Positions 32,259 through 44,600 of a DNA stretch of 64,000 nucleotides are shown piece by piece (within the stretch, counting starts at the first letter, position 1; every line of letters begins with the position of its first letter). Source of the DNA: Anthoceros angustus (taxonomy: Eukaryota; Streptophyta; Anthocerotopsida; Anthocerotales; Anthocerotaceae); NCBI GenBank assembly GCA_010909165.1, contig MU008165.1:248001-312000 (forward strand), read 5' to 3'. The translations under genes and the position numbers were made by a program. The notes under the pieces are model-generated. The model saw only the letters and a list, made by a program, of their open reading frames with translations. It had not been told where the DNA came from and did not search any database.

Positions 32259-33150
32259 GAGGAGGAGGAGGAGGAGGAGGAGGAGGAGGAGGAGGAGGAG
32301 GAGGAGGAGGAGGAGGAGGAGGAGGGGAGGAGGAGGAGGAGGATGAGGAGGTTGGGGAGGAAGGGCGCCCGGCATGTACAAGGATGGGCGGTATCCATTT
32401 TCCCCCATGTGCCATGGTCGGAAGGTCTTGTATGTTTTGTGCATGTGCTCTCGAGATTATAGTCAAATATGCGTTACGGTGTGTTTCTGTTGCGATTTTA
32501 CATCGGGCGGTAATGCATCTTACAGCAATGTGTTTGTTGTGGAACTTCGACGGTAGGCTGATGTATCTTACGAAGAGGGGAGGAGGTGAAGGAGGGGAGC
32601 GGGGAGGGGTTCGAGGGGGAAAGAGGATGAGGTTCGTGGGGAGGCCGAGCCAGGAGGGACAAGGAAGGCGGGTTCCAGCATTTCCGCATGTTCAAGGCAT
32701 GGTAAGGTACTATAACGGATAGTTGTAATGTATGTTACATACATCGTTTGTTGTAGAAGTTACAGGTTTAGCTCTCATGTATATTACAGACATCTGTTTG
32801 TTGTGGAACTTAAGGCGTACTGTAATGTTTCTTACAGAAAGAGGGGAGGAGGCGAGGAGGGAGGAAGGGAGGAGGTGGGGTGGAGGAAGAGGAGGGCAGG
32901 TACAAGGAGGAGGAGGAAGCGGGGAGGAAGGGGTTGAGGTTGGGGAGGAGGAAGAGGAGCGGCAGTACAAGGATGCTGGTTCCGCATTTCCCCCATGTGG
33001 AAGCCATGATCAAAATGTATGTTTTTCCTTGCATGTGCTCACATTATCGAGTTCGTGATAATGTACGTTCTGATGTGTTTGTTATTTTACGCATAGTAAT
33101 GCATCTTACGATGTGTTTGTTATGGAACTTCTGACGGGAAGTTTGTGTGC
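32259..33150. repeat. GGA-repeat tract and three roughly 280-bp imperfect repeats
   Basis: A nearly pure (GGA)n tract of about 85 bp lies at 32,259-32,345. After it, three related segments share TACAAGGATG, CCCCCATGTG, TGCATGTGCTC and TGTTTGTTGTGGAACTT (the last at about 32,528, 32,795 and 33,111), and purine-rich GGAGG stretches separate them. Open frames here are low-complexity. Confidence 0.8.
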
Positions 33151-34094
33151 AAGGTCTCGAGATGGCACTATTGGAGGAAAAAGGTGAAGCGATGTATGGT
33201 GAGTCTATGTAGTTCGGTAGCTTGGTTACAATGGCTGCCTTTATGCACGCAATTGCAATGATTAAAATTGGTTAGAATTCGAACAGGCTCATTCTTCCCA
33301 CCGACTTGTGTTGGTTGAAGGGCTATGAGGTCTTGAAGACATGGAAGTCCCTTTGTTTTATGGGTTTGAGTTGACAAGTCACATGGTTGGGGTCACTTGA
33401 CACACAACCCGCTTTCGATTTCCGTCATGTTCCTCCAAAGACAAAGACCAGTAAAATTTGCACATCTTGCACAAGATTATCTGAGACTACAACTACTGCA
33501 TCAAACAAACATAGCCAAAACGGCACATGCACAACAAAGCCTACACACATTAACAACCTCACGGGCACCGGTGATAGTGGTCTTACGGATCACAAAAGTC
33601 TCTTCCCACTATTGGTAGGAGCGCCACAACCTCTCCTCCATCTTTGCATTCGTGTCTTCAAAACTTCCGTAACATTTTCAGTTTGTATGCAGCCTTGACC
33701 TTCCGTGTGATCGAAGTCCCACAGTCGTTTGTTTTGCACCATGGTCTGCCTCCATGCCGTCATTCGTCAGCGGTGGTGGCTGGAGTCCCTGGGACTCGGC
33801 GTGAAGGGCAGTCGGATCATGAACCCTAACCCGCCCTTCCTCCTTGGCTACACCTCTCGTTGGTGGTCGGCACCTCCTTCGCCTTTTCCATTGCCGGATG
33901 ATGACCACCATGTGGACTCTTTGTTCCTTGTGAGTGTCTTGCATGAAAGAATGACGTGCGTGAGATAATTAGTGTCAAGAAGAAAGGCGGTGAGACGGAC
34001 TTTCAAAGTTTTTAGGGTTCATGGACCTCTGACCCTGAATAGCTTAGTGAGTGTGGGCATGGTTTTCCATAGTAACCCTTGGGAACTCACAGCC
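33151..34094. other. No gene recognised
   Basis: This is low-repeat sequence with short open frames on both strands and no protein family I can name. It may contain introns or upstream exons of the gene that begins near 34,095. Confidence 0.3.
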
Positions 34095-37000
34095 ATGGCG
34101 CCCTCGGTGACCCCTGCAGCGTCTCCGGAAGGCGGCATGTCGTCGGGCGTTGAGGCGAGGAAGACCGGCGGTGCATCCGAGGCTAGGATACAGGCGGTGG
34201 CGGTTGCTAGCAAGGAGGATTGCCGAGGGCGGTGTCGCTTGGGGTGATCCGTCACACACCACCTACTAGAAGAAGTGCCAGCTGTGGGGACGTGTGCAAA
34301 TACACAGGGGCTTGGATCTTGGTTCCCCTTCAAGACATGGAGGCGGAGGTTCCTCCGTATCGAGGACCGTGGTTCGGACTGCAGGTACACCGGTGGGGAG
34401 GTCCGCTTGGGATTCCTTTCTGAACCCCACGTGGACATGCACCTCATCGCTACTCCTCCGTGCACGCCAAGTGGTAGTGGGCCATCTCGCACTTCATCAA
34501 CAGAACGCGTTCGTGCTTGGCGAGCCCGCCGAGCTGCAGATGAAGCCCTTGCCGGCAAATCAACGTGTGGGAAAAGCCGGGCAAGTCAACTTTCTCGAGA
34601 GATTGGGCTCGTCTTCTTGGAGCGGACACAAAAATACACATCAGCTTGTAGAGTAGATATTATGGAACGTATGTTGACCTTGCCCATGCTGAAGGCATGC
34701 AAGCCGCCTTCCATTCCGGAGCCCAAAGAGATGAAGCTGATGTTGTTGTTGTTGAACAACATGAAGGCCGCACATTCTCAGTTGAAGAATGTGCAGCACA
34801 CAGACCACTTGCGGGCAAGGAAAACGTTCTTCAACATAATTTTGTCCAGGGAAGTGCAGGACCTCGGTTTGCAATCTCTCCTTGGTCGTGCCATTGGTGT
34901 GGATAGGCATGTGATCCGTTCGACTTTGGTAGTGATTCTCGAGTGCGGATTACGTGCTCTATTTTTGGGGGCGGGACGCTGTCGTCGTTCAGATGTGTTG
35001 TCCACACAAGTGCAGGATGCCGTAAAGCAATTTTGGGAGCTCGCGAGCCGGCCGTCCTCAAACACCAAGGATGCCAAGCGCATTAGGATTGCCCCAAAGA
35101 CGTTTGAGAAACACATTGTCCATTTCCTGGACATGTCGCAGGTGACACAACCAATAGTCTACTTGCGTCGTTGTTGGGGTCTACTTCGCTTTTCATGTTC
35201 GCGAGAACCTGGAGCTGTGGTTTGCAACGTGCAAGTGCTTTCCATAAATTGCGTGCCACATTGTTGTTGCACTGGTACTTGTTCAACACTTCCATTGTTG
35301 GACGATTGTAGAGTCATTTTCATAGGCTTTCCACATGCATGCTTCCCAGATTGAGTACTGGTGGAAGGTAGCGTCAGCACTAGCCTAGGAAAATCTCTGT
35401 CCCGCAAGTGTGTGCCCCCGTTTTTTGTTTGGTCAATTCTTTGTGGGAAACCTGAGTATGGGTACTGCTAATCCCGATTGCAAATGGTGGTCTGCCTAAC
35501 TTACAAGTGGTGCAGCAGATTGTGGATCGACGTGCATCTATCTGTTGGTACCATACTAGTGTGTTTCCCGTGGACAGTGGACAGTGGTGTGGTTATCCGT
35601 GATTGGTGGGCAGCCTTGTACTAGATGATGGTGTGCCTTACATGAGGTTGGGGGTTAACCTTCAGTGGATGGTGGTCTGACTCCATGTGTATGGTGGTCT
35701 GACTCCATGTGTATGGTGGTGTGCCTCTTGTGACTCGAGTGGATCTTGGTCCGCCTTCAAGTGGTTTGTGGTGTGGGTCTTGGTGGATTGTGGTTTGCCA
35801 GTGGGTGCTTGTGGCGGTCATAATGGAGGAGATGTGGGTCTTAGTGCATGGTGGTTAGCCTCACGGTGGATGGTGGTGTACCTCATAGTGGCTCTAAGTG
35901 CATGGTGGCCTTCCTCATGAATAGAGGATTACAGTGCCTCTAAGTGGATGGTGGCCTCCCTCATATAGGATTATGGTCTGCCTCTTAGTGGAAGCTGGTC
36001 TGCCTCTTACAAGTGGCTGGTGCATGGAGTGCCTCTAACTGGAAGGTGGTCTGCCTCTAAGTGGACGGTGATGTGCCTCATAGTGGAGGGTGGTGTGCTT
36101 TTCTGGGGGGGCCTCCTAGTGTGTGGTGATGGCCCTCATAGTGGAATTTTGAACGGCTGGCCATCGATTGCCTCATTAACAGGTTTTTGGGTCTACATGG
36201 GTGGATGGCAGACTGAATTTTTTCTTCGGTTCAGAGAACAGCATCCTGGCATCCAGATTGGACAACGTGCATTCGAGAAGTTGAAGCCATATTATGTGAA
36301 AAGCTTGCAGGAGAGGAATGTCTGTTGCTGTAGGTATCACGTGGAAATGGCTTTTCTAAAGGATCTGAGCATTCGACATACCATTTCCAGAATACACCCT
36401 CGTGGAGGTTGCCCATGTATGCGGCATTTGCCGCCGCAGTGCCTCAACCTCCGGGTGTTGTGCCCCATTATCGACCTATTCATCGGTGAGAGCAGATTGA
36501 CCCTTTGTGAGAAAGAGGCGGATTCGAATGGCAAACTTGGAATGCCTTTCGGCAAAATGTGGAGTGCGAGAAGGTATTGTTTTGTCCCAGAAACCAGCAT
36601 TGACGTCCTACCAAATGTTACCATCAATTGGAGGTGCTTCCGGTACCAAGTTGTCGGGACGGTGGAGGTGTGACAAGAAGCGTATTAAGTTGGTCTTCAT
36701 GGAGACACACCGCGGACATGGTTACGTACAAAGACAAGTGCAGGCTTTTATTTTGCACGACTTCGCAAAGGTGGCGGGGCACGGAATTTCGGCCGATGTG
36801 GAATTGTTTCCCAAAGATGTTGTGGTCAGCGTTTTGGACTTCTCACAGAACTATGCCTTTGGTGTGCAGAACGAAATCCAGTCTATGCACTGGTATAACG
36901 ACCAAGTTACAATTTTGGTCCTTGTTTTCTCACCGGACACGAGGTAGATCATGAACCAGTCTTGGTGTCCACAAGTATTATCACTTTTTGTTAGTGATGA

Positions 37001-38000
37001 CATGCTACACGATACCCTTTTGTGCGATTGCTTGGGTCTCCATTGGCGGTGGATGCAATCTGGTTTCAAGGCCTCGGGAACCTGGTATGGTCGAGATGGT
37101 GCGCGTCTTCAAGGCATGCGACCACCATTACTATGTGGCGAGGTATCCAAGCATAACAGGATGCAACATGTTATGGTCTTATTTTGGTAGTGGCCATGGG
37201 AAGGGGAACACGATGGAGCTGGAGCCATTTTGAAGCGCTCTTCGTGCTGAGTCTCACACGAGCACGTGAATGCGAATCTGCAGATGTTGTTGCATTCCTT
37301 CGCTCCACAATATCCGGAGGCGGTAGCTTCATATCCCGGTAGCGGTGCAGTACATGCGTTACGCTTGTTGGGCCCAATGATGTCAATCGCCGGGCAAAAT
37401 GGGCATGTGATGCCATTCCAGGCTCCAAGAGTTGTCATAGCATTTATGGCTACGATGCTGCTAACCCAACAAAACTGAGAATGCGCAACCTGGCATGCTT
37501 TTGTGCTGCATGCATAGACAGCAATCATGCGGACTGTGAATCTGTACCACATGCGGTTTGTGGGAAGACATCGCAATACGTCCACATTCAGAGGTGCAAT
37601 TAGGTGTGCAGACAAGGCGACAACTCCTGCAGCAACAACAATTTCAGGGTGTGGAAGCTTTGCACGCTGATCAAGGGCAGGCAACTGGTGAAGACGAGTC
37701 CCAAGATGTCACCAACATTGCAGACATGCTGGAAGTGGGTGATAACTTCCTTGTGTTTGCAGAGGTTGCAAATGAGGGTGCCACGTACTACCTCGTCCAA
37801 TGCGTCCAAGGACCCCACCGCCTTCCTACAGCGCGACAATGTCCTTGGAGCGGGCGGTTTGTTCCGGAGACATAGTGGTCTGGGTCGATACGACAAGGCG
37901 GGAGGCGGTTACCGACACCTGGACACAGGGCATGCCGAATGCATCCTCTCTCACAGTGGTGACATGCAAGTTTGACTTCATGTCACGCATAAAATGATCT
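34095..38000 (+). pseudogene. Transposase-like protein with DFSQNY, SDD and GHGKG motifs, frames broken
   Basis: The pieces follow the order of an uncharacterised transposase-like family that I know from plant and animal genomes. A possible start is MAPSVTPAAS (34,095). The N-terminal part has VQDAVKQFWELASRPSSN and KHIVHFLDMSQ (to about 35,137). After a 1-kb repeat-rich gap come FEKLKPYYVKSLQERN and CCCRYHVE (36,270-36,350). The core has VSVLDFSQNYAFGVQNEIQS and MHW (36,827-36,892), FVSDDMLHDT (about 36,986), YYVARYPSITGCNMLWSYFG (about 37,130), then GSGHGKG and DGAGAILKR (37,188-37,240). A Cys-rich tail has CFCAACIDSNHADC, and then DNFLVFAEVANE and YYLVQC. Conserved aspartates suggest a DDE-type catalytic site (inference). 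At least six frame changes occur. I do not claim a superfamily name. Confidence 0.65.
35640..36165. repeat. Minisatellite GTGGATGGTGGTCTGCCTC inside the transposase-like gene
   Basis: About fifteen imperfect units of 25-40 bp sit between the N-terminal and core coding parts of the transposase-like gene. They probably lie in an intron. The unit resembles the AAGTGGATGGTGC units at 42.6-42.9 and 43.7-43.9 kb. Confidence 0.8.
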
Positions 38001-39298
38001 GGTGGTGTACAACGTGCCACTTGACCTTGTCCGACGTTTCATGATTTGGTGAGAGACCATAATAGACATTTTGATGCAGAAGGAATGAAATGGGAAAAAT
38101 CCTATGACTTTTGGGTGAGCGGTAGGGCATTGTTTGTGCTGTCGGCGTGCTTGTGCATGTTGCTTGTTAGATTGAAAAGTCACGCACTGAGGACAGATTA
38201 CTTCCCCATTCACCTAGGGTTTTGGTGTGTGCAGTTTCTAAACTGGCGATTGGGACACCAAGGGTACAATGCACAATACATTTAGGTTCCTAGTTCGGCC
38301 ACAGACATGTATGGATTGGTTGGTTTCACTGTTATGTGCTATGCACCATTTGAAAGCACGGAAAGCCTTTCTATGCCACGCCACCCTAGTGGCCAGTATG
38401 TCGGGCAAGGCATACCTCTCCAACGCACACACCTGCTACAAGCACACTGTTTGCAACCTAACTGTAAACCCAAATAGCAAAACATCGCTGAAAATACTCT
38501 AGCTTCAGCTTCCTTGAGGCTCGTCCATCTCGGGGTTTGGTGATCCAACCCCCGAGTTACTACGATCACCTTCTGCAGGCGAACTCCACCTTAAAAACAC
38601 AAAATCTACAAGAACTCCATGCCTAATCACTTCACTCTCGCAGCCAAGAGATTGGCAGCCGTCTTCAGGGAAAGCACCTGTGTCAAAAACCATTCTTCCC
38701 AGGGCAAGTCCCTTCTGCGCCCTTGTCTTGATCTCTCAAACCGGTTGGTCACCGCAATAGGACCTTCAACATGTGAGTCACCAACCTCTTGCTAGTCAAT
38801 GTCCCAGCCATGCCTCCTGGGACTGGTCGCCGGCGATTGGGACATGGGAAGATGAAGCAGGCGCTGGCGGTTGGATCTCGGTCAAGAACGCCCGGTGAGC
38901 GGATAGTCTTCACCGGATGTCTCGGCAGACCCGTCGGTAGCATCCGTCGTCATCCTCCACACACATGCTACAACCCACTGCAATACACTGCTTGTTGTAA
39001 TGACAGAAACCCTTGATAGTCTATTAAAACCCCACGTCTACTATTCACCACTCCAAGTCCCTACGCAACATGTACATGTGCGTGGTTGATACCACTTCTT
39101 GGGGCATTAAATCGCTGCGACACGATAAATGACGCACGAGTTCGGGTTGGGCAGCAAACCAAGTGTAGTTTGAAGCGTTTGGGTCATCCATTATTCTTGG
39201 CATGAACCACCACTAAACCCAAACACCACTCTCCTCGATAACCCTCCACCCCTCCACCGCGGATCCTACCGTCGCGTGTTGAGTTTTAGCGAGCGGTC
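38001..39298. other. No gene recognised
   Basis: Short frames on both strands (for example minus 38,693-38,505 with GCESEVIRHGVLVDFVFLRW) show no known family. The sequence looks like intergenic DNA of the surrounding insertion. Confidence 0.3.
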
Positions 39299-39799
39299 AT
39301 GCCTTCCCGAATCGGTCGAACGGCATCGAGTCCTCCGCATGCCAGATCATTATCAGGGAACTTACAAGCTGCGATTGAAGTGGTGGATGGTTCACAGTCA
39401 CAGCCCCCGGTTGCATCAGCTCCAGGTGATCATCCACCCCCTGCACCGGCTGAGAGATATGAGGCTGCACACTGGGGAGTGGCGGAAGAGTGGCCTCATC
39501 AGGGGGCCGTAGCACGTGGTAGGGCAAGAACACGGCTTGGAAGATTGGGGGAAGAGAACCTTGATGGGCGAGGAATCAAAAGGGCACGGAAGGCAACTCC
39601 TCCCGGCTTCTCTTCACGCAATGTGGCGAAATGTTGGGCATCATTGCAGAAGGCAACAGCAAAGCACGAGTACTATGTCCAGGTGTTGGCAGGGTGGCGA
39701 GAGAGAACAATCCGAGCGGAAGAAAGAGGCCAGCTTCGTGGACTTGCTTCTATCGTCATAGAGCCCGCCTCCTCATCATGTTCTGGAGTAACAGGTTGA
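39299..39799 (+). CDS. Unidentified 166-residue protein
   Basis: One uninterrupted frame starts MPSRIGRTASS. The first half is rich in Pro, Ala and Gly. The second half is basic and helical-looking (GIKRARKATPPGF, then KCWASLQKATAKHEYYVQVL). It resembles small DNA-binding accessory proteins of transposons only in general character. I do not recognise it. Confidence 0.35.
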   Translation: MPSRIGRTASSPPHARSLSGNLQAAIEVVDGSQSQPPVASAPGDHPPPAPAERYEAAHWGVAEEWPHQGAVARGRARTRLGRLGEENLDGRGIKRARKATPPGFSSRNVAKCWASLQKATAKHEYYVQVLAGWRERTIRAEERGQLRGLASIVIEPASSSCSGVTG

Positions 39800-40756
39800 G
39801 AGCTTTGTTCAAACTTGGCTTGTGTGTTGTAGGAAGAGGCCTGAGCATCCAGCTTTACGTAATTGAGGAAGGTCCCATCGCCCAGATGTTTTTGTTCACG
39901 GTGTGTAGAAGCGGACATGTTGTGCATTTGCATGATCTCTCGATCCCTCCAACTAGACAATCTTCTTGACATGACTGTTGTTTTTATCGTCATTTTGTTT
40001 GGCATGGTTGGAACGGGTTTGGCTGGCAGCCCTTTGCGTGTTCACTCATTTTGTGGTGTGACCACGGTCCGCATTCCCCATTGACCGTGTGTGTCGAACA
40101 ATCCGATGTACGCGATTTGTGGATCTTTCAAGCTTGGAACCCGGGTGCATCGTGACACAGTTTCAACCTTGTGAGTCTTACAAACAATGACAAAGAGTAT
40201 CATTCACCTAGATGGGTGGTTCTTCAAGAAGATGTCTCGAGACAAAATGTGGCTACAACAATCTGTGGTTTTGGGAGTCCCGGCCTCACCACGCAAAGTA
40301 TGCTCCATTTAGGAAAGAACACAAAACCAACACACCAACTGCTGAAATCAAGACAAATGAAGTCTGAACACACTTGGGAGTCACAACGCTTGACTCCAAA
40401 CACAAAACCAAAACCCTGCCACCTCCAACGATCCCGCAGTCTTCCTCTTCAGCCCGTTCAGCTTATCATGCTGGCAGTGTGGGCACGCCACTCAGTCATC
40501 CACCGTGTAAGATTGGCCACCAGACTCAGCACTGGAGTTGTCATCTTCAACGGCTCTACAAATAGAAGAAGCGTGACGAAGAATGTCATGGTAATCAACT
40601 AACGAGGTGCATGATTTGAACCCACACATGCCAGGTCTGAAACTTCTCACCTATGTAATTCTGCTAGTTCTTCAAGTCGTTTACTCAGTTTGGGCTCCAA
40701 CCAACATCGATGACCTCCCTTTCTTCCAGGCGCATTTCTATGCTTGGGTGGCACCT
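39800..40756. other. No gene recognised
   Basis: No coding family, RNA gene or clear repeat is visible. Confidence 0.3.
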
Positions 40757-42425
40757 TCAATTGAAATCTTGCATGATACTCACAGGCAAAACAACTGGCA
40801 AAGGAGGCTTGTCATTCCTGAGTTTGTAAACTCCTTTCTGGTCCCCTTCACGCTCATAGTAGATCCCCTGGACAACCATTTCGCCTGCTGGCCAATGCCC
40901 TTCATACCACCTATCCCGGATAGTCTTTGTCACCCATGGTGTCTTCGCATTTGATGATGAAAACGACTCACTCGCCCATCTTCCATTTCGCCAGCACCGC
41001 AAAGTTGTCCCGTGCCTTAAGACGAGTAGTCCTCTTCAATCTCTTCATCTTCTTCCTCATCTTCCTCCTCTTGTCTAGGCTTGAAAGCACCTTCCCTCAG
41101 AAGATTTGCGCTTTGCCCCACGGTGTTGGAGGTTGCCGTGCCCCGTGTCCATTCTCCTGCCTAGCACCACTATATCCTTGATTTCGGCATGGGTTCTCCA
41201 ACATCGCCAGAGAGGCAAGCGATGGTCGCAGGATGGGAGCCTTCACAACATGGACATGTGCACCGACTTCCTCTTTGGGACCAGAGGATGGCAACAGCTC
41301 TGCAATAGCGGCCTTCTCACAATCAGCAACACCATGATTCGCAGCTTGCAGCCTTGCTGGCAGATCAGGAGTTAGATGCTCAACAATTGCGGCCTCACCA
41401 CCAATTGCTAGTGTGTGGTCAACATGGATGCCAAGGGATTGTGGAGCGACCTTTTCAAGCAACCCATCGCTAGATGCGAGTGGTTCAAGAGATGATGGAA
41501 CTGCTATCATGTCCCCTGTTTCATGCTGAGTAAGTGACACGGGTGCACCTGGGACCTGCACAGATGGATCCAGAAGAGGTGCCAGCTCATGTGCCACCAC
41601 CAGTTTGGAGGGTTGGGGCTCAGTGGCTAGTTGATCCTCCTCGCATGCAACCTCATCCCGCTGCACACCCACAGATGACTCCGTGTGGAACTGGGTTTGT
41701 GGCTTCTCCATTACAAGGTCAGTGTCTTTGAGGTATACACTAGGGGATACAACTTCGGCATATGGCGCACTGCTTTCAATTACCCCACAGGGTCCATCTG
41801 ATGTGCCAAGGCATTTCTGTCCATCAGAGCCAGGATTCGACAAATGGTGTACACACCCTAAAACAGTGATCATATCCGCCACCGCCTTCTCGCCAATAGC
41901 CAACACCTCTGGGCTCATCCTAGGGGTAATACGAGTAGTCTCCCCACTGTGCATGTCTTGGTTGCACTCCTCGGTGATCGAGGAGTCTGCACCATCACTA
42001 CTTCTTGATTACACGGACATATGGATCGATTTCCCCAGACGCAGTTGGCCACCACATTTCGGGAGGCGGTAGCTTAACCTAGATGGAGCAATTCGTGATG
42101 GTGGTGTTCGTGCATTTCCTGGTGTCCCTGTCCCCGGTGTGTCAAGCCCCGAAATGGTGGCGAGGAAGTCCCGCATGGTGAAGAAGCATGGTTGTGCGAT
42201 GGCGGAGTTGTTAACATCAAAGAACCTGCACTCTTTCCACCGCCTTCCTAGTCCACCTAAAACTATCATCATCATAAAATTCAGCACCCCATTCCTCCAA
42301 ACATGGCTTCCGGTCTTGACCATGTTAGAGGACACACTCATAGCACTAGAAGCCCATCCTTTGCCCTCAACCACGTGGGAACCTCCAAGCCACAAGATCG
42401 GAGCACGGACCTTGCTCTCCCTCAA
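40757..42425 (-). CDS. Unidentified minus-strand gene of the insertion, two frameshifts
   Basis: Three minus-strand frames follow each other. The frame 42,425-42,009 contains FFDVNNSAIAQPCFFTMRDF. The frame 41,954-41,097 (285 residues) is acidic and rich in Val, Ala and Glu, with LEPLASSDGLLEKVAPQSLG. The frame 41,002-40,757 contains VTKTIRDRWYEGHWPAGEMV and GVYKLRNDKPPLPV, which has the feel of a small beta-rich binding domain. Lys-rich sequence lies in between. They read as one gene with breaks near 41,980 and 41,090. I recognise no family. It may continue upstream into 43-50 kb. Confidence 0.4.
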
Positions 42426-42524
42426 ATCTTGGTAGAGGCAAAAGTCGTGGTAGGAGTGTCCACAAGGAAGAACTGAAAATTATGTGCACCATACCACCGC
42501 AAGTTAAGGTTACTTCAAGTGGTG

Positions 42525-44600
42525 TTTCACTTCACTCACATTACACTTGATTAAGCTCCACTTCAACCTAGACCACTACTGGGGGCACCATGACAGATCC
42601 ACTTGAACAAACCACCATAAGCGGCGCACCGCCGTAGCACCATCAAGTGGAAGGTGCTCCAAAGCACCATACAAAGTGCGGCTACATAAGGAGCACCATC
42701 AAGTGGATGGTGCCGTAAGTGGATGGTGCCGTATTACGTGCAGCACCATAATTACCACCTCACTTGGAGCACCATCCACTTGAACACACTGCACCAATAT
42801 CAGCGTACACGAAAACTAGTGGCTCACTTGAGCACCATCCACTTCATATGGACCCTTGACTGGAACGCAATGATAAGCACAGCACACCACCTAACCACCT
42901 ACCCCCCAACCACCTAACCAGCGATTCAGCGTCACTCTTCATCACCCAACATTGAGCAGTGAACACACCTGGTACATAAGGGACAGGCATTCAGCTTCAC
43001 CTCCATACCACCTCTACCAAGAGGGGCTTCAATCCAAGCTGGTGGCCAAAGAGGCCGCTGGTCGCCTCATCAAGGAAGACAATTCACGGTGTGCGCCATG
43101 TCTTGCTCATGCGTCACCCCTTTCTCCATATCTCCACACACTCCTTAGCCTCGCCTGCAGTTTCGGTGGCAAGTTCGACACCAACCCCTCCTCCCTTTCA
43201 ACCAAAGAACGCAGTTGTGTTGTCTTCACCTCTTGTTGGTTGATGCGGCTCTCACTCATACTTCTCCAAGCCAAGTCTCCCGGACCTTTTTCAGCTTGTC
43301 AACTTCCTCACATACCTCCAAGAGCACTTTCTCTTGGAGCTTCACCGCCTGTAACAACAACAAGATCCTCTAGGCGGTTTCCAAGAAGGTGCCATGACGT
43401 CTAGACATAGGCCAAGTCCGTGACTTGCTCTCGAGGCCACACACCCCATGTGCCATGTACGAATGGTTCAGCCACCACCTCATGAGAAGTGGACTCCACG
43501 GATCTTTAGTCGCATTGGTTTCCACCAGCTGCCTTGTTTGTAGCTCTTCCTTGGCGAATGGGCTTTCACTTCACTCACATTACACTTGATTAAGCTCCAC
43601 TTCAACCTAGACCACTACAGGCACCATGACAGATCCACTTGAACAAACCACCAAAGCAAGCACCAAGTAGCACCATCAAGTGGAAGGTGCTCCAAAGCAC
43701 CATACAAAGTGCGGCTACATAAGGAGCACCATCAAGTGGATGGTGCAAGTGGATGGTGCCATATTACGTGCAGCACCATAATTACCACCTCACTTGGAGC
43801 ACCATCCACTTGAACACACGCACCAATATCAACAGACACGAAACTACTAGTGGCTCACTTGAGCACCATCCACTTCATATGAACCCTTGATGAACGCAAT
43901 GATAAGCACAGACACCACCTAACCACCTACCCCCAACCACCTAACCAGCGATTCAAATCATACCATCACCCAACATTGAGCGGTGAACACACAGTACATA
44001 AGGGACAGTATCGCTTCACCTCCATACCACCTCTACCAAGAGGGGCTTCAATCCAAGCTGGTGGCCAAAGAGGCCCGCCGCCTCATCAAGGAAGACAATT
44101 CACGGTGTGCCGCCATGTCTTGCTCATGCACCTTTTTCTCCATATCTCCACACACTCCTTAGCCTCGCAGTTGCCGCTGTGGCAAGTTCGACACCAACCC
44201 CTCCTCCCTTTCAACCAAAGAACGCAGTTGTGTTGTCTTCACCTCTTCGCTGGTTGATGCAGCTCTCAGCTCATACTTCTCCAAAGCCAAGTCTCCCGGA
44301 CCTTTTTCAGCTTGTCAACTTCCTCACATACCTCCAAGAGCACTTTCTCTTGGAGCTTCACCGCCTGTAACAACAACAAGATCCTCTAGAGGTTTCCAAG
44401 AAGGTGCCATGACGCCTAGACATAGGCCAAGTCCGTGACTTGCTCTCGTGGCCACACCCCCCTGTCTGTGCCATGTACGAATGGTTCAGCCACCACCTCA
44501 TGAGAAGTGGACTCCACGGATCTTTAGTCGCATTGGTTTCCACCACGGCCCGCTTTGTTTGTAGCTCTTCCTTGGCCGAATGGGCTTTCACCGCTGAATC
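42525..44600. repeat. Tandem duplication of about 1040 bp
   Basis: The unit 42,525-43,563 is repeated at 43,564-44,600. Long stretches are identical, and differences sit in small patches, mostly short gains or losses near CG- or C-rich words. The first unit ends abruptly at GGGCTTTCACTTCACTCAC, while the second continues into CCGCTGAATCTG. Each unit begins with AGCACCATC-AAGTGGATGGTGC hairpin-like minisatellite DNA (42,600-42,880 and 43,670-43,900). Confidence 0.9.

Noticed and set aside
32076-32444. Poly-Ser or poly-Leu proteins near 32.3 kb
   Set aside because: These come from a (GGA)n tract read in three frames.
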